A stretch of 64,000 nt of DNA from Ovoidimarina sediminis. Lineage in GTDB: Bacteria > Pseudomonadota > Alphaproteobacteria > Rhodobacterales > Rhodobacteraceae. Where the stretch lies: assembly GCF_032586175.1 (NCBI RefSeq), contig NZ_JAWHTE010000017.1:1-64000 (forward strand), read 5' to 3'. Positions within the stretch are counted from its first letter, which is position 1. The number at the start of each line of letters is the position of its first letter. Shown here piece by piece: positions 35,390 to 43,673 of the stretch. The translations under genes and the position numbers were made by a program. A model generated the notes under the pieces. That model was given only the letters and a program-made list of their open reading frames with translations. It made no database searches and was not told the DNA's origin.

Positions 35390-35405
35390 TTATCGATAAA
35401 TTATC
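35390..35405. promoter_or_regulatory. Putative operator of the winged-helix regulator gene (site 2)
   Basis: TTATCGATAAATTATC contains two overlapping perfect palindromes: TTATCGATAA (35390-35399) and GATAA-A-TTATC (35395-35405). It is 16-28 bp upstream of the two possible starts of the regulator gene, a classic autorepression position. It matches site 1 at 14 of 16 bases. Confidence 0.6.
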
Positions 35406-35442
35406 AGTAACGATCAGGCAGGGATCGCGCAAGGCAGTGAGT

Positions 35443-36132
35443 TCAAAGTCCGAGATACCGCTGGGCGACCCCTTCATCCAACTCCGCAAATCCGCCCTCC
35501 CAGACAGTGCTACCGCGTTCGAGAATGACGGTGCGTTCCGCCACAGAGCGAAGCTCTTGCACTGATTTATCGATGATTAGAAACGCAAGCCCCGTGTCTG
35601 CCTTGAGCTGGCGAATTGCGGCCCAGATCTCCTGCCGGATCACCGGTGCCAGGCCCTCGGTCGCCTCATCGAGAACCAGAAGCCGTGGGTTTGTCATCAA
35701 CGCCCGCCCTATGGCAAGCATCTGCTGCTCTCCCCCTGATAAGGTGCCGCCCGCCTGCGCCGCGCGTTCGCCAAGACGCGGAAAGAGATCGATAACCCGC
35801 GCCTCATCCCAGGCGCCTGGCCGGGCAGCGGCGATAAGGTTTTCTCGTACCGACAGGTTGCGGAAGATGCGACGCCCTTCCGGAACCAACCCAATGCCCG
35901 CCCGTGCCATCCGGCTCGATGACCAGCCCGCAACACTCTCGCCGCAAAAGAGGACCTGGCCTCCCGTCGCATTCAGCAAGCGACAAATCACACGAACTGT
36001 CGTCGTCTTCCCCATGCCGTTTCGGCCCATCAATGCCACGGCTTCGCCCTCGGCCACATCAAGGTTCACGCCAAAAAGCGCCTGGCTCGGGCCATAAGCA
36101 GCGGTGACACCTGTTAAGCGGAGAAGGCTCAT
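35443..36132 (-). CDS. livF: Branched-chain-amino-acid-type ABC transporter ATPase LivF
   Basis: 229 residues. Walker A GRNGMGKTTTV, signature LSGGEQQMLAIGRAL, Walker B LLVLDEATEGLAP, and the LivF-typical IDKSVQELRSVAERTVILERG after the D-loop. It is one of two ATPases energising the Liv-type importer. It starts 4 bp inside livG and is last in the importer operon, with the regulator gene following after about 70 bp. Hydrophobic or amide-type amino acids are usual substrates. Confidence 0.93.
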   Translation of the reverse strand: MSLLRLTGVTAAYGPSQALFGVNLDVAEGEAVALMGRNGMGKTTTVRVICRLLNATGGQVLFCGESVAGWSSSRMARAGIGLVPEGRRIFRNLSVRENLIAAARPGAWDEARVIDLFPRLGERAAQAGGTLSGGEQQMLAIGRALMTNPRLLVLDEATEGLAPVIRQEIWAAIRQLKADTGLAFLIIDKSVQELRSVAERTVILERGSTVWEGGFAELDEGVAQRYLGL

Positions 36133-36878
36133 CCCGACGCTCCGAGATACGCAGCCCGGACGTCCGGGTTCGCGCGGATTTCCGCGACGGTCCCCGTTGC
36201 CAGAAGCCGTCCATAGTCCAGAACGCTTATCCTGTCGGCGAGGCGAAATACTGCATCCATGTCATGCTCGACCAACAGGATGGGGGCTTCGCGGCGCAGC
36301 GCGCCAAGAAGGCCCGTCATCTGCACGGTGCCATCGGGCCCCAGCCCCGCAAGCGGTTCGTCCATGAGCAGGGCTTTCGGCGAAAGCGCGAGTGCAAGCG
36401 CGATTTCGAGCCGGCGCCGTCCGCCATGGGACAGATCGCCAGCAATCGCATCAGCCTCATCGGTCAGATTAACCCGGCGAAGCGCTGCTTCCACCCGCTC
36501 TCCGAAGGCTGCATCCCGCCTGATGTTACGGAACAGGGAAAAGCTCCTGTGCTCGGTCCCAACGAGTGCAAGAAGAACATTCTCGCGCACGCTGTGTTCC
36601 AAGGCGACCTGGGAGACCTGAAATGTCTGAGCGAGCCCGGCTCGGGCCCGGGCGGCCGCACCTAGCCCGGTCATGGAGGACGCCCCAAGAAAGACTGTTC
36701 CGCTGTCGGCACTCAATTCGCCCGTGATGAGCTTCAAAAGCGTCGACTTTCCCGCGCCGTTGGGGCCGATCAGTGCATGGATTTCACCCACCTTCAGATC
36801 AAGGGACACGTCATCCACGGCTTTCAGTGCCCCGAAACTGATACTCAGCGATCTCGCCTGAAGAACCGGCTCAGCCAT
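36129..36878 (-). CDS. livG: Branched-chain-amino-acid-type ABC transporter ATPase LivG
   Basis: 249 residues. Walker A GPNGAGKSTLL and Walker B LLMDEPLAGLGPD are intact. The signature is LSHGGRRRLEIALAL, as in other LivG-type ATPases. ATG 36878 overlaps the livM stop by 8 bp, so the extension to 36959 is rejected. Confidence 0.93.
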   Translation of the reverse strand: MAEPVLQARSLSISFGALKAVDDVSLDLKVGEIHALIGPNGAGKSTLLKLITGELSADSGTVFLGASSMTGLGAAARARAGLAQTFQVSQVALEHSVRENVLLALVGTEHRSFSLFRNIRRDAAFGERVEAALRRVNLTDEADAIAGDLSHGGRRRLEIALALALSPKALLMDEPLAGLGPDGTVQMTGLLGALRREAPILLVEHDMDAVFRLADRISVLDYGRLLATGTVAEIRANPDVRAAYLGASG

Positions 36879-37854
36879 GCTGCCCTCGCCTACCTGCAAG
36901 CAAGCCGACGATTCCTCCGGGAGCAAACACCACGGTGCCCAACAGTATCGCACCAACATAGATCAGCCAGTATTCGCTGACACCACCCAGGAAGTGCTCC
37001 AGAAGAATGAACACGCCCGCGCCGATCACCGGGCCAATCAGCCTCCCTACCCCTCCGAGGATGACGAAGATCATGATTTCACCGGACGTCTGCCAACTGA
37101 ACATTGACGGGCTAACGAACCGATTGAGATCGGCAAAGAGCGCCCCCGCAAGCGCGGTGACGGATCCTGAGATCACAAAGGCCAGAAGCCGCACGCGGTA
37201 GGGCTCGATGCCGACAGAGCGCACACGCGCCTCGCTTTGCCGCGCGGCGTCGAGGGCAAGACCGAAGGCCGACCGTTCGATCCTGTGAGCGAGGTAGAGG
37301 ACGATCAGAAGGATCGCATAGACAATTCCAAAGAACTGAATCGGGTCGAGCGTATTCAGCCCTGGGAAGCTGTTTCTCACGTAGATCGACAGACCATCCT
37401 CCCCGCCATATGCCGGCCAGGAGATCGCGAAATAGAAAAACATCTGCCCGAACGCGAGCGTCACCATAATGAAATAGACGCCGCTCGTTCTGAGGCTCAG
37501 CGCTCCGATCGCCCAAGCTGCCATCGCACCGGCCAGCACCGCCGTCAGCCAGATAACCGGCATCGACTTTGTTCCTTCGATCAGGAACGGGACCTCCATC
37601 AGCGGTGTGAAACTTTGCGAGTGACTTGCAAGAATCCCCATCGCGTAGCCGCCGATCCCGAAGAAGGCGGCGTGGCCGAGACTCACAAGCCCGCCGATAC
37701 CCAGCGCGATATTCAACCCAACCCCCGCCATGGCCAGTATCGCTACCTTGGTCGCAAGCGTAATCGTGAACGGTGCCCCCTGTGCCCAGGCGACCAGTGG
37801 GACGATCAGCAACACCAGGAGCGTCGCGGCGGAGAGAGCACTGACACGTGTCAT
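36871..37854 (-). CDS. livM: Branched-chain-amino-acid-type ABC permease LivM
   Basis: 327-residue polytopic permease. Hydrophobic helices are spread through the protein, with GLNIALGIGGLVSLGHAAFFGIGGY (family signature) around residues 50-75 and FVISGSVTALAGALFADLN near residue 225. It pairs with LivH to form the channel. It overlaps livH by 4 bp. Confidence 0.93.
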   Translation of the reverse strand: MTRVSALSAATLLVLLIVPLVAWAQGAPFTITLATKVAILAMAGVGLNIALGIGGLVSLGHAAFFGIGGYAMGILASHSQSFTPLMEVPFLIEGTKSMPVIWLTAVLAGAMAAWAIGALSLRTSGVYFIMVTLAFGQMFFYFAISWPAYGGEDGLSIYVRNSFPGLNTLDPIQFFGIVYAILLIVLYLAHRIERSAFGLALDAARQSEARVRSVGIEPYRVRLLAFVISGSVTALAGALFADLNRFVSPSMFSWQTSGEIMIFVILGGVGRLIGPVIGAGVFILLEHFLGGVSEYWLIYVGAILLGTVVFAPGGIVGLLAGRRGQHG

Positions 37855-38768
37855 GCGACGCGAAACAGCCCTGTTGGCCGAAGTACGAGAACGATTGCCA
37901 TGAGGATATAGATCGACATCGAAGCAAGCGCGGAACCAACCGCTGTTGCCTGGGACGGGTCGAGAAATGCGCCGAACAGAACCGGCAGCAAAGTGCGGCC
38001 AAGTGTGTCCGTAAGACCCACAAGGATCGCACCGACGAGCGCGCCCTTCACGGATCCGATACCACCGATCACAATCACGACGAAGGCAAGGATCAGCACA
38101 GGTTCCCCCATGCCAACCTGCACCGACTGGATTGCTCCCACGAGTGCCCCGGCCCCGCCGGCAAGTGCGGCCCCCAGCGCAAAGACAAGTGTGTAAAGAC
38201 GCCCGATGTCCACGCCGAGCGCCGCAATCATTTCACGATCCGCCTCCCCGGCGCGGATCTGCATACCGATCCTTGTCCGCGCGATCAGAAGGAAAAGACC
38301 GACAGCCACGACAAGGCCGATCCCTATAAGCGCAAGCCGATACGCTGGGTATTCGATCCCGCCCGGCAAAACCACGGGGCCCGACAAGGCGTCGGGTACG
38401 TCGAGGTAAAGCGGGAATGATCCGAACGCCCAGCGGGTCGCTTCCGAGAGGATCAGTATCAATGCAAAGGTCGCCAGCACCTGATCCAGATGGTCGCGCG
38501 CATAGAGCCTCCGTATCACGACGACTTCGATTATGGCCCCGGCGGCAGCGGCCGCAGCAAGGCTTGCCATCAACGCCAGCATGAACGAACCGGTTGCCGC
38601 GGCCACCCCGGCCGCAGCAAAGGCACCGATCATGTAGAGCGAGCCGTGAGCGAGGTTGATCAGGCCCATTACGCCAAAGATCAACGTAAGACCGGCCGCC
38701 ATCAGAAACAGCATCACACCGAACTGAAGGCCGTTCAGGATCTGCTCGGCGAGAAGAAGCGCTGACAT
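37851..38768 (-). CDS. livH: Branched-chain-amino-acid-type ABC permease LivH
   Basis: 305-residue permease with the LivH signature LIFGVMGLINLAHGSLYMIG near residues 28-47 and VIVIGGIGSVKGALVGAILVG near 235. It follows the binding-protein gene after a 75-bp spacer holding a strong GC-rich hairpin, which probably lowers permease expression relative to the binding protein. Confidence 0.93.
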   Translation of the reverse strand: MSALLLAEQILNGLQFGVMLFLMAAGLTLIFGVMGLINLAHGSLYMIGAFAAAGVAAATGSFMLALMASLAAAAAAGAIIEVVVIRRLYARDHLDQVLATFALILILSEATRWAFGSFPLYLDVPDALSGPVVLPGGIEYPAYRLALIGIGLVVAVGLFLLIARTRIGMQIRAGEADREMIAALGVDIGRLYTLVFALGAALAGGAGALVGAIQSVQVGMGEPVLILAFVVIVIGGIGSVKGALVGAILVGLTDTLGRTLLPVLFGAFLDPSQATAVGSALASMSIYILMAIVLVLRPTGLFRVA

Positions 38769-38798
38769 ATCTTGGTCCGGGACGGTGCCGCAGGCGAA

Positions 38799-38826
38799 GC
38801 GCCGGGCCCGGCTCGGGGCCCGGCGC
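38799..38826 (-). terminator. Intercistronic hairpin between binding protein and livH
   Basis: An 11-bp perfect stem GCGCCGGGCCC (38799-38809) pairs with GGGCCCGGCGC (38816-38826) around a 6-nt loop. No T-tract follows. In the transcribed (minus) strand it lies just after the binding-protein stop. Such structures act as partial terminators or protect the upstream mRNA from 3' decay. Confidence 0.7.
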
Positions 38827-38843
38827 GCCGCGACCTCGTCAGA

Positions 38844-39980
38844 TCACATTTTGCAGTCGGCTGCGTAGGCGTCCGAATGATTTTCCAGCCCCGTGCCGAT
38901 GATCTTGTTGGTGAATACGTCACCCTCCTTGATCACTTCGCGAACGTAGATGTCCTGGATCGGATGGTGGTTCGGGCCGAACGCAAAATCGCCGCGCACG
39001 CTGTCGAAATTCGCCGCGCGAAGCGCGTCGCGGAAACCGTCTGCATCGGAAACAGAGGCCGCATCGAGCGCTGAAATCAGAAGGTTGGCCGTATCAAAGC
39101 CCTGGCTGGCGTAAAGCGAGGGCAGACGGCCATACTCGGCCTGAAAGGCCTCGACAAACGCAACGTTGGCCGGGTTGTCGAGATCCTTGTTCCATTGCGA
39201 CGTATTCACCACGCCAAGCGCCGCGTCGCCGACGGCCTGAAGGATACCCTGGTCAAAGCTGAAAGCGGGGCCGACAACCGGAAGATCGACGCCCGAATCC
39301 GCGTACTGCTTCAGGAAAGAGATCCCCATGCCGCCGGGAAGGAAGAAAAACACGCTGTCCGCACCCGACGCGCGGATCTGCGCGATTTCGGCAGCATAGT
39401 CGGTCTGGCCGAGCTTCGTATAGATTTCTCCGGCAAGCTCACCTTCATAGAATCGCTTGTACCCGGTCAGCGCGTCCTGACCGGCTGGGTAGTTGGGCGC
39501 GAGGATAAAGCTGTTCTTATAGCCGGCCTGGGTCGCATAGGCGCCTGCCGCCTCATGCAGATTGTCGTTCTGCCAGGCGACATTGAAGTAGTTAGGATGA
39601 CACCCCTGCCCGGCCAGTGCCGACGGCCCTGCGTTCGGGGAAAGGTAGAACTTTCCCTGCGCCGTCGCCGCCGGAACAACTGCCATGGCGAGGTTCGACC
39701 AGATGATACCGGTAAGAACATCCACGTTCTCCGACTGGATCATCTTGTCGGCGAGCTGAACCGCGACCTCGGGCTTGCGTTGATCGTCTTCGATCACGAC
39801 TTCGATGTCGTCCCGGCCCGATTGCTTGATGGCCAGCAGGAAGCCGTCGCGCACATCGATGCCAAGCCCCGCGCCACCGCCCGACAAAGTGGTGATCATC
39901 CCGACCTTGGCACCATCGGCCATCGCCGCACTGCCAACCGCCGCGACACAGGCCGCAGCAAGAAGCGTCTTGAGTTTCAT
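38844..39980 (-). CDS. Periplasmic substrate-binding protein of Liv-type importer
   Basis: 378-residue type-1 periplasmic binding protein with a signal peptide (KLKTLLAAACVAAVGSAAMA). The start VGMITTLSGGGAGLGIDVRDGF is typical of the LivJ/amide-binding family (PF13458-like). Cysteines at QGCHPN and the terminal ADCKM may form a disulfide. The ligand is not evident. The downstream pxp genes make 5-oxoproline, glutamine-like or amide compounds reasonable guesses. It starts 31 bp after the stand-alone RAM gene. Confidence 0.9.
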   Translation of the reverse strand: MKLKTLLAAACVAAVGSAAMADGAKVGMITTLSGGGAGLGIDVRDGFLLAIKQSGRDDIEVVIEDDQRKPEVAVQLADKMIQSENVDVLTGIIWSNLAMAVVPAATAQGKFYLSPNAGPSALAGQGCHPNYFNVAWQNDNLHEAAGAYATQAGYKNSFILAPNYPAGQDALTGYKRFYEGELAGEIYTKLGQTDYAAEIAQIRASGADSVFFFLPGGMGISFLKQYADSGVDLPVVGPAFSFDQGILQAVGDAALGVVNTSQWNKDLDNPANVAFVEAFQAEYGRLPSLYASQGFDTANLLISALDAASVSDADGFRDALRAANFDSVRGDFAFGPNHHPIQDIYVREVIKEGDVFTNKIIGTGLENHSDAYAADCKM

Positions 39981-40011
39981 GTTATGGTCTCCCTGGTTCC
40001 GGTCGTCTTCT

Positions 40012-40248
40012 TCAGAACGCCTTGAACGTCAGCGTCGTAAGCGACCGTTCTATGCCCTCTATGTCGAGCAGATTGTCGTTGATGTATTCGCCAATGTCGG
40101 CGTCCTCCGGTGGGTAGAGTTTAAGGAGCAGGTCATATTCACCCGAGGTCGAGTAAAGTTCGGAGTGGATCTCGCGCAACGCAATTTCGCGGGCCACCCG
40201 GTAGGTGGTTCCGGGCTTGCAGCGGATCTGTACGAACAGGGCGGTCAT
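40012..40248 (-). CDS. Stand-alone Lrp/AsnC ligand-binding (RAM) domain protein
   Basis: 78 residues consisting only of the AsnC/Lrp effector domain: ALFVQIRCKPGTTYRVAREI and STSGEYDLLLKLY. The helix-turn-helix half of Lrp is absent. ATG 40248 has GGGGGAG 4 nt upstream; the open frame to 40272 is less likely. Stand-alone RAM proteins bind amino acids and can modulate full-length Lrp proteins or enzymes. It is the first gene of the Liv importer operon, which suggests it senses the imported amino acid. Confidence 0.85.
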   Translation of the reverse strand: MTALFVQIRCKPGTTYRVAREIALREIHSELYSTSGEYDLLLKLYPPEDADIGEYINDNLLDIEGIERSLTTLTFKAF

Positions 40249-40404
40249 GCGCTCCCCCATCTGGCAGGCCATCGTATTGCTAGGCCAACGTCATGGATCG
40301 CGCAATGGGGCCTTTGCGACCGATGACGTCGCGATCGGGCCAGAAGCAAACAGACAAGGCCGGTTTCCCTAGCGATCGAAACTCAAGCCGGGGAAGGACA
40401 CTCC

Positions 40405-42822
40405 ATGCGTTCGCACGCCCAAGCCGTTGTCATCGGAGGCGGCGTGATCGGCTGCTCGATCCTCTACCACCTCACAAAGGCGGGATGGACGGATGTCGTT
40501 CTTCTTGAGCGTTCGGAGCTTACTTCGGGCTCGACCTGGCACGCTGCGGCGAACATGCATGGTTTGCACGATGTTACCAACATCTCGCGGCTCCAGCATT
40601 ACACGATGAACCTTTACAAAGAGCTCGAGGCGGAGACTGGCCAGAGCTGCGGTGTGTTCCAGCCAGGCTCGCTCTATCTCGCACAGACCGAAAACCGGGT
40701 TCATCAGCTCAGGCTTCAGAAAGCAAAAGCCCGACGCTACGGCATGAATTTTCACGAGGTCGGCCGCGACGAGGCGGAGAGGCTGCACCCGCTCGTGAAT
40801 TTCGATGGCGTTCGCTGCATAATGTTCGAACCCGACGGCGGGAATGTCGATCCCTCAGGCGTCACCAACGCCTACGCCATCGGTGCACGCCAGAGCGGCG
40901 CTGAAATTCACCGCTTCACGCCTGTTACAGGCACCGAACCACAACCTAACGGCAGCTGGATCGTACGGACAGACAAGGGCGATATCCGCACCCCCTGGAT
41001 CGTGAACGCTGCCGGGCTCTGGGCACGGGAAGTCGCTGCATTGGCGGGGGTGGAGCTTCCGCTCATTCCGACAGAGCACCAGTACTTCGTGACCGAAACG
41101 ATCCCGGAAATCTCGGCGATGAACCGGCGCTTGCCGTCGGTCGCGGACCGTGACGGAGAGTACTACTTGCGCCAGGAAGGCAAGGGGTTGCTGGTCGGCG
41201 CCTACGAGCGCGACATGCGCTTCTGGGCCGAAAACGGGACACCGCAGGACTTTGGGCACGAACTCTTCGCCGATGACCTCGAGCGGATTGAAGACAACAT
41301 GATGCGCGCCATCGATCGGGTTCCGGCCGTCGGCACGGCGGGCATAAAAAGGGTGATCAACGGCCCGATGATCTGGTCACCCGACAGTTCCGCTCTCTTT
41401 GGACCGGTGCCGGAGCTTCAGGGCTATTTCTGCTGCTGCGGGATCATCCCCGGCTTTTCGCAGAACGGCGGCCTCGGACGGCTGAGTGCGGAATGGATCA
41501 TCACGGGCGAGCCGACGCTTGATCTCTTCGGATGGGATCTCGCACGTTACGGATCCTGGGCAGGAAAGGCGTTCACGAAAGCCCGGGTCGCAGACCAGTA
41601 TGCGCACCGGTTCAAGATCCACTACCCGAACGAGGAGCGTACGGCCGGTCGCCCCGTACGGACGCGCCCCGCCTACGAGCGTCAGAAGGAATTGGGCGCC
41701 GTGTTCGGGCTGAACTACGGGTGGGAACATCCCTTGTGGTTCCGGGCGGAGGGTGAGCCCGATGTGGAAACCTACGGCTTCACGCGCCAGAACTGGTGGG
41801 AGCCGGTGGGCCGCGAAGCGAGAATGCTGCGCGACCGGGCCGGCATCATAGATATATCGAACTTCGCGAAATACGTCGCGCGAGGCCCAGGGGCCGAAAC
41901 CTGGCTGAACACGATCTTCGCAAACAGGATGCCCCGCGAGGTCGGCCGGTCCTGCCTGACACCCCTGATCGGCGTGCGTGGCGGAATTGCAGGCGACTTC
42001 ACCGTAACGAAGATGGCAGAAGATGAATTCTGGGTCATCGGCTCGGGCATGGCGGAACGTTTCCACCAACGCTTCTTCAACGCCGTCCCACTGCCAGATG
42101 ACACGACATTCCTGAGCCGAACCGAAGGCGTCTGCGGCTTCAACGTCGCCGGCCCCCTGTCGCGCCAAATTCTGCAATCGCTCTCAAACGACGATTTCTC
42201 ACCCAACGGTTTCTGCTTCATGAGGTCAAAACCAGTCGAAATTGCCGGTGTGACCGTCGGGGCCCTGAGGGTATCCTTCACCGGCGATCTCGGCTGGGAG
42301 CTTCATTGTCACACCCGCGATCAACTCCGTCTCTACGATGCTCTGATCGAGGCTGGCCGGGCCGTAGGCGCAGGGCCGGTAGGCAGCCGCGCGCTGATGT
42401 CCCTCAGGCTTGAAAAGGGCTATGGATCATGGGGCCGTGAATACAGCCCGGAATGGTGGCCACAGGAATCAAACCTCGAACGCCTCATCAATCTCGACAA
42501 GGATTTCCTGAACAAATCGGCCTGCACGTCGACATTGTCCAAGCCCGCGAGGGAAAAGATGGCAATATTCGAGATCGAGGTAGAGGAAGCCGACGCTTCC
42601 GGCGGAGAGCCGATTTTTCTTCCTGACGGCACCCCCGCCGGACAGGTTACATCCGGAGCTTACGGGTATCATGTCGAGAAATCCTTGGCTCTAGGCTATG
42701 TGCGGGCCGACGTTGCGACACCCGGCCGGGTTTTTGACGTGGCGATCCTCGGCCGTCCCCATCGTGCAACGCTTCTCGAACAACCGCCGTTCGACCGGGA
42801 TGGATCACGATTGCGTGGTTAA
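40405..42822 (+). CDS. FAD-dependent dimethylglycine/sarcosine dehydrogenase-like protein (DAO + GcvT fusion)
   Basis: 805 residues. The N-terminal D-amino-acid-oxidase-type FAD domain opens AVVIGGGVIGCSILYHLTKAG. GSTWHAAANMHGLH carries His46 at the position that binds FAD covalently in dimethylglycine dehydrogenase. The C-terminal half is a GcvT/aminomethyltransferase tetrahydrofolate domain (RDRAGIIDISNFAKYVARGP, ALRVSFTGDLGWELHCH, LRLEKGYGSWGREY). Such enzymes oxidatively demethylate N-methyl amino acids and pass the one-carbon unit to folate. The exact substrate is open. It is monocistronic or co-transcribed with the crotonase gene 43 bp downstream. Confidence 0.9.
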   Translation: MRSHAQAVVIGGGVIGCSILYHLTKAGWTDVVLLERSELTSGSTWHAAANMHGLHDVTNISRLQHYTMNLYKELEAETGQSCGVFQPGSLYLAQTENRVHQLRLQKAKARRYGMNFHEVGRDEAERLHPLVNFDGVRCIMFEPDGGNVDPSGVTNAYAIGARQSGAEIHRFTPVTGTEPQPNGSWIVRTDKGDIRTPWIVNAAGLWAREVAALAGVELPLIPTEHQYFVTETIPEISAMNRRLPSVADRDGEYYLRQEGKGLLVGAYERDMRFWAENGTPQDFGHELFADDLERIEDNMMRAIDRVPAVGTAGIKRVINGPMIWSPDSSALFGPVPELQGYFCCCGIIPGFSQNGGLGRLSAEWIITGEPTLDLFGWDLARYGSWAGKAFTKARVADQYAHRFKIHYPNEERTAGRPVRTRPAYERQKELGAVFGLNYGWEHPLWFRAEGEPDVETYGFTRQNWWEPVGREARMLRDRAGIIDISNFAKYVARGPGAETWLNTIFANRMPREVGRSCLTPLIGVRGGIAGDFTVTKMAEDEFWVIGSGMAERFHQRFFNAVPLPDDTTFLSRTEGVCGFNVAGPLSRQILQSLSNDDFSPNGFCFMRSKPVEIAGVTVGALRVSFTGDLGWELHCHTRDQLRLYDALIEAGRAVGAGPVGSRALMSLRLEKGYGSWGREYSPEWWPQESNLERLINLDKDFLNKSACTSTLSKPAREKMAIFEIEVEEADASGGEPIFLPDGTPAGQVTSGAYGYHVEKSLALGYVRADVATPGRVFDVAILGRPHRATLLEQPPFDRDGSRLRG

Positions 42823-42865
42823 CGGGCCCCTATTCCAATTGGCGGAATTCTGCTAAGCGCAGGCT

Positions 42866-43672
42866 ATGTCGGAAGAAAAATTGTTTGATGATGGACGCAT
42901 ATTGCTGCGTCGCTCCGGAGATGTAGGGACTGTGGTTTTCAATCATCCGCAGCGCCTCAATGCGATGCGCCTTTCGATGTGGCAAGCATTGTCCCAGGCC
43001 GTGGCCGAACTGTCGGATATGCCGGGCCTTCGCGCGGCTGTGTTCCAGGGCACGGGCGGACATGCCTTCGTGGCAGGCGCCGATATTTCCGAATTCAAGG
43101 ATGTCCGTTCGGGAAGAGACGCCGTCGAAGCCTATGACGATGCCGTCGAGGCCGCGGAAACCGCGATCGCTGCCCTCACGGTTCCGACGATCGCTGCGAT
43201 CCGCGGCTATTGCATTGGCGGCGGGCTCGGCATCGCCGTACGATGCGACATTCGCCTCGCTACGACATCGGCGGAATTTGCGCTCACCCCCGCCCGCCTC
43301 GGCATTGGCTATCGCCCGGCCGGCGTAAAGGCGCTACTGCGCTGCGTTTCCCCCTCGGTCGCGGCCGATCTTCTGTTTTCGGCCCGCTCACTTTCAGCCG
43401 CCGAAGCTCTTGAGGCCGGCCTCGTAAACCGGGTCTTCCGCGACGAGGATTTCGAGAAGGGGTCAAGCTCCTATATCTCGCGTATCGCCGCCAATGCGCC
43501 TTTGTCAGTTCGAGCGGCAAAGGCGGCGTTGCAAGAACTCGTGCGTCCGGTCGAAGAGCAGGATCTTACGCGCGTCGAGGCACTGATCAACGCGTGCTTC
43601 GAAAGCGAAGACTACTCTGAAGGGCACACCGCGTTTCTGGAAAAGCGAAAGCCTCGGTTCACCGGCCAATAG
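42866..43672 (+). CDS. Crotonase-fold (enoyl-CoA hydratase/isomerase family) protein lacking hydratase glutamates
   Basis: 268 residues with a clear crotonase fold: HAFVAGADISEFKD (first oxyanion-hole strand) and IRGYCIGGGLGIAVRCDIRLA (second). In hydratases the catalytic glutamates fall in GGGCELA and QPEILLG. Here they align with Gly122 and Pro142, so neither is present. Hydration of an enoyl-CoA is therefore unlikely. Decarboxylase, hydrolase or isomerase-type chemistry seen in other crotonases is possible. It meets the convergent dehydrogenase gene with 1 bp between stop codons. Confidence 0.85.
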   Translation: MSEEKLFDDGRILLRRSGDVGTVVFNHPQRLNAMRLSMWQALSQAVAELSDMPGLRAAVFQGTGGHAFVAGADISEFKDVRSGRDAVEAYDDAVEAAETAIAALTVPTIAAIRGYCIGGGLGIAVRCDIRLATTSAEFALTPARLGIGYRPAGVKALLRCVSPSVAADLLFSARSLSAAEALEAGLVNRVFRDEDFEKGSSSYISRIAANAPLSVRAAKAALQELVRPVEEQDLTRVEALINACFESEDYSEGHTAFLEKRKPRFTGQ

Positions 43673-43673
43673 A

